A stretch of 64,000 nucleotides of DNA from Thermothelomyces thermophilus ATCC 42464. Its lineage: Eukaryota; Ascomycota; Sordariomycetes; Sordariales; Chaetomiaceae. A program made the position numbers and the translations under genes. The stretch is from assembly GCF_000226095.1 (NCBI RefSeq), contig NC_016478.1, forward strand, positions 4,020,001 to 4,084,000, written 5' to 3'. Below the pieces are notes generated by a model that saw nothing but the letters and a program-made list of their open reading frames with translations, made no database searches and had not been told where the DNA came from. Positions 32,886-43,577 of the stretch are shown here, piece by piece. Numbering within the stretch: the first letter of the stretch is position 1; every line of letters starts with the position of its first letter.

Positions 32886-34985
32886 GGTGAGAAATCTCGC
32901 ACTGGGGTTGGGTGATGGTTCGTGATGTTCTGACGAGGAAGCTAGGCCATCTTCTGCTTGCTACTTTGAAAGCCTGAGAGGAGATGTTGTTGGACAAGGC
33001 CCATGGGAAGAGCAGCGGGCGGTCTTATATACCCGTTTCCCAGCACCCATTCGACTGAAATCTCTTCCCTCCTTGTCCGGCAACACAGCACATGGATCGC
33101 GCACATTCATTACCACGGGCAAGGCCCTCCCAACCCGCCTCGTCCTCCCCGGGGTGGGAGAACCGTCAAGATTGCCGCCCAGGGTCACGACTTCGAAGTC
33201 AATCAGGGTATTCAATAGCCCAGGTCAGCTTGGGCGCTCTCACCCCACCGTCATGGCATGCAGTTTCCATGTAGCCTTACATCCTCCCCTCGCCAATGAA
33301 GAGAGACTCGTGACGACAGCAATGCGACATAGCTCGGCTAGGCCGTGTCGGTGCATCGCAAGGATACCACCGGGATGCAAAGCGAAGGGAACAGTCATGC
33401 CGGGTTGTCCGGCCTAAGACCCAAGAGGGGGAGGCGCAGGAGGGGACCCAACCAGGAGACACTCAGCACATCGAAATGCTTCCTTGTAGATCTCTCGACT
33501 TCGGAACGGGGGCCCCAAGCCGTCCTGGCGACTCAAGGCATCGGCATACCGAGGTGTGCAGGGCTGACTGAATGTCGGCGTGCGCCCACACCTCCGAAAA
33601 TACGTACCGTGGCCCTTTGGAGTTCAAGTTTGCTGTGAGTGCCAACAAGCAATCCTTTGAGAACGTAGGCACGCAGAACACTGACGGTTCAAGCTTATGA
33701 GAGACAAGGCAACGCAGTGACACTCACAACCGCTATTTTTGACAACCCATGGTCGGGCTGACCCAGGGAAGCGAGACACATGCAGTGCAGTTGGCGTGGT
33801 CCTCGGGGCAGCAGAACCTGGAAGCAGGAGGGGATCAGCAGCAGTTTGGCATCTTTTCCCCGGGTTCGGTAAGAAGCGAACGCGGAGTCGAACCCAGTCG
33901 TGAGAGTCGAAGCGGGAAGTTCATTCGGCAAAAGGAGAGTGGAGGGCTGATGGGAGTCTTGATACGACGTTGCGAGAGGGGAGTTGCGTCCTGAACCTGA
34001 AGGAATGGCCTCAAAAGCAATGGGGTTGACAGCTTGGCGAAGCCACCGCGGGAAGGCAGGAGATTGATTTGAAGCCCGGAGCATGGGTTGAAGGACCCCG
34101 GAGAGAGAGTCTCACCGAAGACATTGTACACTCAGTGCCCGTGTTACCAAATGCCGTGGTCGACCGTCTCGATGGTACCGATCCAGGAAGGTGGCAAAAG
34201 GTTCTGCGATTGGCGAAGCAAAGCGCCCTAAGAAACAAATGGTGCAGCCCGCAGGCTTGAGGATGTCCAATTAATGAATGGGATGCAGCCGATGCCACCG
34301 CCGTCGCGTCCGTGTCAGCGAAGTCGGAGTTGCCTCGGAGGGATTGCCGTCCGACTCGAGATGCAACCTGGAACCTGGGGCTGCGATGCAACGGATTGCT
34401 CGTAAGAGGAGTTCTTATAGAACTGAATGCTGAACCGGGTCGGTGGGTGCACTATGCAGGTCAAGGAAAGAGGCGGTTGCGCGCAGGGGGGGGGTGGGAG
34501 AGAACACCCGGTGAGAAGGTTTGGGGCAGGCCCATTGGCGGAGCCCACCTCAGTATCGGTGCCGACTGCGCATAATCAAGAGGTACGAGACACATTGGCC
34601 ACTGTACGCATCCGTACATCAAGTACGAACTCCTAGTAATATGGAGGTGACTCGAGTTCACCCTTGTGTTCCGTGCTTGTCGTGAAGGTCAGGTAGAGCA
34701 ACTCAACCAACCTGAGCTGCCCTGCCGGGACCGGTAATTCACCGAGTTCCATACCACAGTAATCCGTACAAGTATGGAGTACGGATCCGTACTTAGGAAG
34801 CACACACGTGCCCTTGTAGGTCCGTGCACTAACTACGCGCTTTAGACCTGACTTAGCCTTGTTCTGTACCCACTCTGAGCCAGCTAGTGTTATCGATAAG
34901 CATTTCGGTGCCAGAAAAAAAATCGCGGAGCAATGTACGCCACACGGCCGACTCAACAAGCTGACTGTGCTGCACAATCTTCAAG
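32886..34985. other. Divergent intergenic region upstream of HAS1
   Basis: About 2.1 kb between divergent genes. It includes a 14-bp perfect palindrome GTACGGATCCGTAC at 34779..34792, about 200 bp before the HAS1 start and part of a cluster of TCCGTAC words at 34,760..34,800. No coding frame is supported. Confidence 0.5.
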
Positions 34986-36940
34986 ATGGCTTCCGATCTC
35001 AGCAAAAAGAGAAAGCTCAAGGACGGCACCGGCACAAAGTCCGAGCTGACTGCCGCTGCGCCCTCTAAAGCGAAAAAATTGAAAAGAGACCCGACGCCAG
35101 AAGAGAGCAACAGCGACAGCGACAGCGCCAGCAACAACGACCGCGGGGTTGACGATCAGGACTCCGAGTCGGAAGGCGCAAGCTCTAAGGAGTCCGAGTC
35201 GGGTGACGAGAAGGCAGAGCGGGATGCGGATAACACGAAAGAGGAGCAGGATGGGTCAGCTGATTTGGATGATGACATTGTCAAGGGAAACGGTCCGTTG
35301 CTTGGTCACTCCGCGTCGACGGACGCCCAGTCATTCTCCGAACTCAACCTTTCCGAGAAGACTATGAAGGCAATCGACGAGATGGGATTTACAAAGATGA
35401 CTGAGATCCAGCGACGAGGCATTCCTCCCCTTCTTGCGGGAAAGGACGTTCTCGGGGCAGCCAAAACAGGCTCCGGAAAGACCCTCGCCTTCCTCATTCC
35501 GGCTGTTGAGATGCTCAGTGCCCTCCGTTTCAAGCCCAGGAATGGCACCGGAGCCATCGTCGTCACGCCCACACGCGAGCTGGCGCTACAGATCTTTGGC
35601 GTTGCGCGGGAGTTGATGAAGCACCACACCCAAACATGTAAGTTGGGTCTTCGCTCTCCTCTCTTGCTGGGCCTTGGGCTGACTTGGTTCTCTAGACGGA
35701 GTGGTCATTGGGGGTGCCAATCGTAGAGCAGAGGCGGATAAGCTGGGTAAGGGAGTCAATCTCTTGATTGCCACTCCTGGCCGCTTGCTGGATCGTAAGT
35801 CCCCGATCGCTGGCGCCTCTTGCTCCCCGGCTCGTACTGACAGCCCCTTCTGGCAGACCTCCAGAATACCCCATTTGTCTTCAAGAACCTTAGGTCACTT
35901 ATTATCGACGAGGCCGACCGCATCCTGGAAATTGGTTTCGAGGATGAGATGCGCCAAATCGTCAAGATCCTCCCCAAAGAAGACCGCCAAACGATGCTTT
36001 TCTCAGCCACACAGACAACGAAGGTTGAGGACCTCGCGAGAATTTCGCTCCGACCCGGGCCGCTCTATATCAATGTCGACGAAGAAAAGAAGTACAGCAC
36101 GGTCGAGGGGCTCGAGCAGGGATACGTCGTCGTAGAAGCCGACAAGCGCTTCCTTTTGCTCTTCTCCTTCCTCAAGAAGATGGCCAAGAAGAAGATCATT
36201 GTGTTCTTCTCGTCCTGCAATTCGGTCAAGTACTATAGCGAACTTCTTCAGTACGTTGACTTGCAGGTTCTTGACCTTCACGGAAAGCAGAAGCAGCAAA
36301 AGCGGACCAATACCTTCTTCGAGTTCTGCAATGCAAAGCAGGGTACGCTGATCTGCACCGACGTTGCCGCTCGCGGCCTCGACATCCCCCAGGTTGACTG
36401 GATCGTCCAATTTGATCCTCCGGATGACCCTCGCGACTACATCCACCGCGTCGGCCGGACCGCCAGAGGTAACAATTCCAAGGGGCGGTCGTTGCTGTTC
36501 CTTCAGCCTTGTGAGCTCGGCTTCCTCGCCCACCTTAAAGCTGCCAAAGTTCCCGTCGTCGAGTACGACTTCCCCAAGAACAAGATTCTCAATGTTCAGT
36601 CCCAGCTAGAGAAGCTCATTTCGAGCAACTACTATCTCAACCAGAGCGCCAAGGATGGCTACAGGTCTTACATCCACGCGTATGCCTCCCACAGCCTCCG
36701 AAGCGTCTTTGATGTCCACAAGCTTGACCTGGTGAAAGTGGCCAAGGTAGGTCATCTCCCAAAGTGACAGCAGCTCTCGGGAGAGTTTTTCTTGGCTGAC
36801 CGCACGCGTAGAGTTTCGGTTTCTCCACCCCACCTAGAGTTGACATCACCCTGGCCGCAGGGTTGAGCCGAGATAAGAAACCTCAGGCCAGGAGGGCTTA
36901 CGGTAGCCAACCCCGCCAGGGCGGTCGTTTCCGCAAGTGA
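34986..36940 (+). CDS. HAS1: ATP-dependent RNA helicase HAS1 (DEAD-box, ribosome biogenesis)
   Basis: Exons 34986..35637, 35696..35794, 35857..36746 and 36812..36940 encode 589 aa. A lysine-rich start and an acidic Ser/Asp/Glu-rich tail (residues 35..100) precede the helicase core. The core has the Q motif (GFTKMTEIQ, near 134..142), motif [10 protein letters not shown] (158..166), [16 protein letters not shown] within [24 protein letters not shown] and HRVGRTAR. The [27 protein letters not shown] and [22 protein letters not shown] stretches are characteristic of HAS1/DDX18. The C-terminal domain and the short basic tail [19 protein letters not shown] are also present. HAS1 acts in the nucleolus on both 40S and 60S pre-ribosomes and releases snoRNAs. 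All three introns are 58 to 65 nt and their splicing rebuilds the conserved motifs. Confidence 0.96.
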
Positions 36941-37655
36941 ATCGCGGCGTAACGGGTGACTTAAAGTAGCGTGGTGGTGAATGGACGGCATGATCATTGG
37001 TTTTCTCACGCGTTCGCCACGGAGTTGAGGCGTCAAAAGAAAGGATGGATCTGCATACCCTAGGAGCGGCTACATTAGATATGTCGATGTCTCCGACCCG
37101 TCTGAATCGTCATTACCGCTCAAAGGATATTCCAGGCCATTTTCTAAGAAGGTAGCATTCATACAGGAAGTACGTTGATGAGAATCGAGGTTTGTGCTGC
37201 CTAATTCGCGCTTGAGAACCAACTTTGATCCTGCGCATCGCATCGCTTCCGAGAGCTTATCGTTTCTCAGGGTCCTCGCTCTGATCATCAAGAAATATCA
37301 ATCCTCCCGTCTGCGATCTCGCGCCGGTCTTCAACATGGGCCTTTTCCCACTCAGTTCACATAGCACGGCACCACCCGCCCCATTTTGCTTCGGTTCAAC
37401 CTCAGCTGATCGTCAAGTTCAAGGATCCGTTCCTGTCGGATAGGAAAAGCCACCCTTTTTCGATTCCGTGTCCTTCGAAAACCACCCAAGATCGTGGAGA
37501 GATTTACGCTTCCCCTTGGAACGAGCAATCGATGAGGTAGGCATCGTGCCTGTCGTAGGTGAAGCAAGCATTGTCGTCCTGAAGAGCTCCTTTAAACTCT
37601 TGCCTTTATTTCTTAAAGTGATGCTGCGTAAGCGCTCCGTGATCCGTCTCGTGTC
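36941..37655. other. Intergenic region between convergent HAS1 and HNH genes
   Basis: About 0.7 kb with the 3' ends of both genes. No gene, repeat or strong structure is visible. Confidence 0.55.
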
Positions 37656-38963
37656 CTAACCGCGGCGGTCTTTTGAGTCGCTCTTATTAAACCCATCCCC
37701 GCCATCGCTATTGCCACTATCGTCTCCCTCATTGGCATTGGCCTGTCTGGCGGCGATGGCACGCTGTTTGGCGGCCACGACTTCATCGAAGCCACGCTCA
37801 TCCCGGTCTTCGAAGTCGTAGTAGTAGTCGTCAGTCACATCGGCCGCTCCACAGATGGCTGCAATCCGGTGGAGATTCCACTGAATCTCTAGCAGCTCCC
37901 AGCTGGGCATGTCCTCGTGTTGTCGGAGGAGGAAGGTCTGACCGGTCTGGATCCTCACACCACTCTCCCGGTGTGCTATTAAGCCCTTGCCCCAGTTCCG
38001 ATCTGTCACCCCAGCTTGGAGAAGAATATCCTCGTTCGGGAGAATATGGACAAGTGGCTTCAGGATGCTCTCCTTCAGCCAGTGCCATTGTACGACGATA
38101 CCTTCTGGGGTTTGTCGGAGAGGCTTGAGGGCGAACTTTGTCTTGTCGAACCAGAAATGGATCTGGCGACTCATGGAGATTCCGTTCTTGGGAGAATTAG
38201 AAATGGCTGCATCCTCAAATATCCTACGCCATGCCATTGATTTTTCGGAGCCCCAAAACTGTGAGAGAATCAGGCTAATGAGCCCAAAGTTCCTGTCTTT
38301 GATCGTCGAGTACGGAAAAATATGCGCCGCCTCGGGATCGGACACGCCAGAAAATACGCAAACACGTCCATCCCGGTCCTTTACTCGATCGGCAATTCCG
38401 CTTCTTGTTACCGAGCTCGAAGAGACAGGCATTCCCGGCTCGTTGAGGACTACAGAAGGTACCGTCATAAGCGGCAAAGTAGACGACTCGGACTGATTAT
38501 ATTTGGGAAAATCTACGTCTCGGTTAGTATAAATCTATAAAAGTAGGTAGAGGAAAGCTGGAGGAGAAAATGTACAAGCTCTCATTGCTTCTGGTGCGCC
38601 GAAAACAGCGGCATCCCATTGAGAGAGTGTTAACTCTGGCTGGGGATTGCGGGCGACATTTAGAAAAACGCGAATCTCGTCGATAGGCGCGACCAGAAAC
38701 AAGGCGAGGGTTGCTGCATTTGGATATTTAATCGATATTAACGCGCGAAACTGGTCGAAGAGGGCGCACCGCGTTTCTACCTCGGTGATGTAGTCTGTGA
38801 CAGGTTCACAGGCCGGGCGGATGTCGGATGCTACAGTATCCATGGCATCGATGTCGGACACAATGGCTTGGAGGACACGCCGCATCTTGTCGGGTTTGTT
38901 TGCTGCAAGGTCGCCCAAGGTGGCAGCCTCGTTTGGTGCCAACAAATTCGAACACGCCTCCAT
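37656..38963 (-). CDS. HNH-endonuclease-domain fungal protein (HNH_2 type), function unknown
   Basis: Two minus-strand exons, 38963..38576 and 38512..37656, with a 63-nt intron, encode 414 aa. The intron has a weak GTACAT donor but an ACTAAC branch site and a TAG acceptor. The join keeps the frame and links an N-terminal helical region to the HNH-like core. That core reads RDGRVCVFSGVSDPEAAHIFPYS (C at about 181, H at about 193), the degenerate HNH_2 pattern common in fungal multigene families, followed by a region with NGISMSRQIHFWFDKTKFAL that normally supplies the remaining histidine. The C-terminus is acidic and of low complexity. Whether such proteins cut DNA is not known. Family members are numerous and variable in filamentous ascomycetes. 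Confidence 0.8.
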
Positions 38964-40161
38964 CGCGGGTGCGGATTTTTCTTGTTGAGCGGAGCTGAGA
39001 GACGTTTGGTTGTAAAAAGCAATAGATGTTCGTAAACGCAGGAAATGGAAAAGAGGGAAAGATTTCCCAGGCTTGTGGCAATTTATGGTTGTAGGTCTCG
39101 GCCCGCATAGGCCTGATTGTGCTTTGTGGTGACTTCGCGATGACGCTTATTCTTAGAAAACGCGGCAGGGCAGGTGCAGGCGTGACTATTAATTACCACA
39201 ACACTACGTACCTTACTATGACTTACATATTATTTAGTCCCTCCCTACAATGATGCTCGTTCCTTCCTTCTTTTGACCCCTGTTGACACTACAGATAGTA
39301 CTTGATGTGCTATCGGCCACTGCATTCTGGCCCGGTCACTGGGGAAGCAGCAGTTTCGGGGGCTGTTTTCGTCTGGTTGTGTGTTCTTTCCAATCGTGGT
39401 CGCCGCAGTTTAAGGGCAGGCTACATCCGGCTCCATTTACCTGGCGGCTCGCGAAGGCGCAGTAAGACCCTTTGATCAACGCCTCGGCCTGACCGTCACT
39501 GGTACCTAACAGACGGATGTTTTCTTGTTGTTCCCTTCTCAAAGTCGGTACAATAATACTGGCTCTCGCGACTTCTCTCTTCCCGCCGACTTTGCCAAGA
39601 CGTTTCGGCAGCCGCTGTGAGACCCCTGTTCGCGGAAAATGATTGGCTCTTGAACGCCGGGCGCTTACAAGTGTTGAACAGCAAGCGCTTCAAGTTTGCA
39701 ACGTCAACAGTGACGGATTGGCCTTGGTTGCCCGAACAAAGAAGAACCATGGCAGTATCTATCTTCAAATTTCTTCTTTGTTACAACCCAAGTCATGCGG
39801 CCTCTTTCTGGCCGGCGTCTCTTTTATAGTGACCACGCACCAGCTTCTATTGTAGCCCTTCATTGCTATTGTTCAAGCACTTCACCACTCTCTTGTCCTC
39901 CATCCCATTGTCACGCACATAGAATCATGCATCAATAGAGTATACGGGCCATCCCGCTCCTTAGCATTGCTTTCTCTTCTTCTTCTTTTCTTTTTCCCAT
40001 TCTCGTTCTCTTTAGCATACGGTAGCTGGTCTACATCGACACCAATCACGTCAACATTCCTAATTCGGTAGACGTAATCCGTTCAAGGCACACTGATACA
40101 TCACCAATATTCTACTCGGCGGCCACCGGTTCCCTTATCCGGGCGATCCACAGATTGCATC
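38964..40161. other. Divergent promoter region between the HNH gene and PRM1
   Basis: About 1.2 kb. A pyrimidine-rich stretch at about 39970..40010 precedes the PRM1 start, as is common for fungal core promoters. No gene is supported. Confidence 0.55.
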
Positions 40162-42303
40162 ATGTTCTATAACGAAAAGCCCGGGGCAGTGCCTCATGTC
40201 CCTCCAAGCCTAAATCACGAAACCTGGCAAACGCTCGACCTGCATAACGAGCCCCGGACTGAACAGCTGCAGCCCCACGCCCACACGGCGCCCACAATCA
40301 CGCCGTACTTGGGACTCCGAGCAAGGCTCTCACAGCTCTGGTTCAACCGCTGGACCGTACTCCTGATTCTCGTCCTCGTTCGCGTCCTCATTCTTACTGC
40401 TAGCCTCGACGACAACATCGGCGACGCGAAGGTCAAAGCCCTCTCAGCATGCACCAAGGTCGAAGATGTCGGCAGCGCCATGGCATCCATGCCGCACTAC
40501 CTGTCTGTCGGCGTCAACTCTCTGGCCTCCGAGGGTATCACCAAGGCTATTTCGGGCATGGTCCAGACGCTGATGCTGATTATGACGGGCGTCGAGAGCC
40601 TCATTTTCTTCATCATCAACTTGTTCGTTGGGACATATGCTTGCCTAATTGCGGCCCTGATCCACGGCGGTCTGGATGTCTCGGTCAAGGTTGTGGAGGG
40701 GGCCACCAAGGTTATGAATAGCGCCATCAACACCATCACCGGTCAGATCGCCGATTCCGTTTCTGACGTTCAGGACGCCATCAACGAGATCCCCGACAAG
40801 TTGTCCAGCTTCCTCGGCGGAATCGACTTTGACCTCCCCAAGATCGACATCACCAAGAACCTTGACGACTTGAAGAACATTAAGGTCAACAGCAAGGACC
40901 TCGTGAAAGACTTGGTGTCCCTAAACACCAGCATCCCGACCTTCGACGAGGTGGAGAACTTCACAAAAAATGCCATCGCGATCCCGTTCAACTTTCTTAA
41001 GGATCAAGTCAACAGCAGCCTGGGGTCGTACAAATTTGACGAGTCAGTCTTCCCTGTGGCCAAGAAACAGGCCCTCTCCTTCTGTTCCGACAACTCGTTC
41101 CTCAATGATTTCTTCGAAACGCTCTTCGATATTGTCGCCAAGGCCAAGATTGCATTCTCGGTTGTCATCCCGATCCTAGCTGTCCTGGCGATGCTCGGGA
41201 TGGGATACATCGAGGTCCGCCGCTGGCGGAAAGAGAAGGAGCGCTCTCGAGTGTTCACTGAGCGGGGATACGATGCGATGGACGTCGTATACCTTTCTTC
41301 GAGGCCCGTGACGGCCGGATTTGGACTGTGGCTGGCGTCCAAGCTCAAGAACCTAAAAACGCGGCTGCTTGTCAGATGGACCGTTGCGTATGGAACCTCG
41401 CTCCCTGCGCTCTTTGTCCTGTCGCTCGCCATGGCCGGTTTCTTCTCCTGCCTCTGCCAGGTCATCATTCTCCACTCCATTCGGAAGGAAGCCCCGGCTC
41501 TGGCTGATCAGGTCGGCGACTTCGCCGGTGACGTCGTGCAGACACTGCGCGATGTGTCGACAGACTGGGCCGACAATGCCAATGGCGTCATCATCAAGCT
41601 CCAGGACGATATCAATAACGATATGTTCGGCTGGGTAACCAACGCGACAACTGCGGTCAACAACACACTCAACACCTTTGACGAGGAGATCGACAAGGCC
41701 ATCACCAGTCTTTTCAAGGACACCATTCTCCTAAACACGGCACGCAACTTGGTCGGCTGCCTCATCACACGCAAGATCGAGACAGTCGAGAAGGGCCTCA
41801 CTTGGGTCCATGACCACGCGCACGTCACGCTACCCCTCTTCGCTGACAACATCTTCTCGCGAGGAGCCAACGATAGTATCAGCGGTGACAGCGACTTGAC
41901 GAGCTTCTTGGCTTCCCCCTCCACCGTGACCACTGACGAGATCACCTCGGCCGTCAACCAGGTCATCACGAAACTCGAGCACGGCATCGTCCAGGAGGCT
42001 CTCATCTCGACCGCCCTCCTACTGGTATACGTCATCGTTGTCCTCACCGGTGCACTCCGTGCCCTGGCGGCTTCGGTGCAGAAGGAGAAGACGCGTGCAG
42101 AGGGCGGCGAGCAGTACGGAGTAAAGGCGCCGGGAAGCAGCGGCAGCGGCAGCACGGATAGGATGAGCGAGCACCAACCCGGCGCCGACTACAACGACGT
42201 TTTGTACGCGGGCAGTGTCAAGAAAGGGCGACCGGGTCCCGAGAGGTGGCCGTCGCACACCAGAAAGAGCAGTTATCCGGAAGTAGAAGGCCCAGGCCGC
42301 TAG
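40162..42303 (+). CDS. PRM1: Plasma membrane fusion protein PRM1
   Basis: A single-exon protein of 713 aa. It has four to five hydrophobic segments separated by two large extracellular loops: WTVLLILVLVRVLILTASL, the paired LMLIMTGVESLIFFIINLFVG, IAFSVVIPILAVLAMLGMGYI, ALFVLSLAMAGFFSCLCQVII, and a last one near STALLLVYVIVVLTGALRAL. Each loop carries many NxS/T sequons and amphipathic helices with the alternating pattern typical of Prm1 (INEIPDKLSSFLGGIDFDLPKID). Prm1 acts at the plasma membrane during mating-cell and hyphal (germling) fusion, where it stabilises the fusion pore. The length and topology match fungal PRM1. The C-terminal cytosolic tail is low-complexity. A TACGGAGTA word lies inside it (42115..42123), and the reading frame stays open for 34 further codons after the stop at 42301. 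Confidence 0.93.
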   Translation: MFYNEKPGAVPHVPPSLNHETWQTLDLHNEPRTEQLQPHAHTAPTITPYLGLRARLSQLWFNRWTVLLILVLVRVLILTASLDDNIGDAKVKALSACTKVEDVGSAMASMPHYLSVGVNSLASEGITKAISGMVQTLMLIMTGVESLIFFIINLFVGTYACLIAALIHGGLDVSVKVVEGATKVMNSAINTITGQIADSVSDVQDAINEIPDKLSSFLGGIDFDLPKIDITKNLDDLKNIKVNSKDLVKDLVSLNTSIPTFDEVENFTKNAIAIPFNFLKDQVNSSLGSYKFDESVFPVAKKQALSFCSDNSFLNDFFETLFDIVAKAKIAFSVVIPILAVLAMLGMGYIEVRRWRKEKERSRVFTERGYDAMDVVYLSSRPVTAGFGLWLASKLKNLKTRLLVRWTVAYGTSLPALFVLSLAMAGFFSCLCQVIILHSIRKEAPALADQVGDFAGDVVQTLRDVSTDWADNANGVIIKLQDDINNDMFGWVTNATTAVNNTLNTFDEEIDKAITSLFKDTILLNTARNLVGCLITRKIETVEKGLTWVHDHAHVTLPLFADNIFSRGANDSISGDSDLTSFLASPSTVTTDEITSAVNQVITKLEHGIVQEALISTALLLVYVIVVLTGALRALAASVQKEKTRAEGGEQYGVKAPGSSGSGSTDRMSEHQPGADYNDVLYAGSVKKGRPGPERWPSHTRKSSYPEVEGPGR

Positions 42304-43577
42304 GGGCGGTCTGCTCGCCCGCGTCCTGATTTAGACGACCAGTCGACAGACGAGTGGGAGTTCTCGCTGCCGCCATTACCACCAAAACGTATGTACTCTC
42401 CCGTTTAGCATGGGGTGGAGTGCGGCAGGGCTGTGCTGCCCCTGAATAAGACGGATGGATTGCTGGCAAGTCGCGTCGCGTTTTCTTTTTCTGTTTCTGT
42501 TTCTTTTTCTTTTTCTTTCTCTTCTTTTTGTTTATCCGGTAGATGAAGAAGATACCCGAGATTGAAGTGATTGTTGACTGCGTGCCCTCGGGCGGTTCTT
42601 AATGTGAATCATCAGCACCCTTGCATTGTTGCCACGCTCGCGTGGATAAGTGTTCATCCGCCTTTTGCGCCCCAAGCGTGCATCATGGTAAGGTACCTTG
42701 CCTGAAGTACCTTACATACTACCGTAATATCCGTCTGGAACGTAAGGTACAATACGTTATGTGCGGTACGTGCATCAGGAACAGACAAACATGCCTCACA
42801 CACACGATGCGTCGAGGATGGCGAAACTTTTGCCTGCAGCTGATAACGATGGAATCCAATAACAGATTGAGTCTGTACAATGTTCTCCATACCCCGTTTA
42901 TTTAGAGGGGAATATGGAAAATACGCCTGTGATGTCAGTTCCCGCCACCGGATCCCGCCGAGATCTGCATCTTCCATTGCCAGTTTCGAAAATGTTGTAT
43001 ACTACGGATCGATCTTTCCCGAGCGCTTCAGTTTCGCGCACACCCGTCTTGTTGTGTACCTAGACCGAAAGAACAATGTCGGTGAGGCTCATTCTCATCT
43101 GGTTGCTGCTCTAGAGGTAGTGGTCAACACCGGTCTTGGCAATCTGTTCTACTCCGTAACTTTGCTGTATTGAGTTCCGTATTGAGTTCCGTTCGTTTGG
43201 TCATGGCCATCTACATAGTAAAATAACTATCGCTTGGCCCGGTCCAGTTTGGGTTGGCACCAGCCGGAAGAAGGCCCTACGATTTTGCCTTGGCCGCAGA
43301 GCGCGTGGGGCCCCGAGCTCGGCGGGCCTTCCGGTACCTTGGTGGCGCTGCGGGGTTTGATCCAAACAAAATTATACTCCGTACACAGTAATCCGTACAC
43401 TAGTGAGTCAACCTGCCCCTCGCCTCCCATGGTTGGCTTTTGAACTTCTTTTTAACCCGCGTTGCCAAAGGGATTTGCAAGTTGATCAGCCCTTTGCACA
43501 TCTTTCCGCTGCGGGAACCGTTTGCTTGGTAAGGAGGCCACCAAGCTTTGCGTATCAATTAATTCCAATCGCACATC
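42304..43577. other. Intergenic region upstream of tryptophan synthase
   Basis: Holds the PRM1 3' flank with a pyrimidine tract (42480..42530), a 9-bp perfect stem-loop GTAAGGTAC/GTACCTTAC at 42688..42715, two TACTCCGTA words (43150..43158 and 43375..43383), and the amino-acid control site described separately. No gene is supported. Confidence 0.6.
43404..43410. promoter_or_regulatory. Candidate CPC1/GCN4 site (TGAGTCA) upstream of tryptophan synthase
   Basis: A perfect TGASTCA word lies 167 bp before the tryptophan synthase ATG. The fungal bZIP activator CPC1/Gcn4 binds this word and turns on amino-acid biosynthetic genes under starvation, and trp-3 is a classic cross-pathway target. One short word can occur by chance; position and target gene are what make it credible. 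Confidence 0.6.

Noticed and set aside
33885-33905. GGGTTCGACTCC-like B-box word on the minus strand, considered as a tRNA
   Set aside because: The flanking bases do not pair as a T-arm, and no acceptor or D-arm is present.
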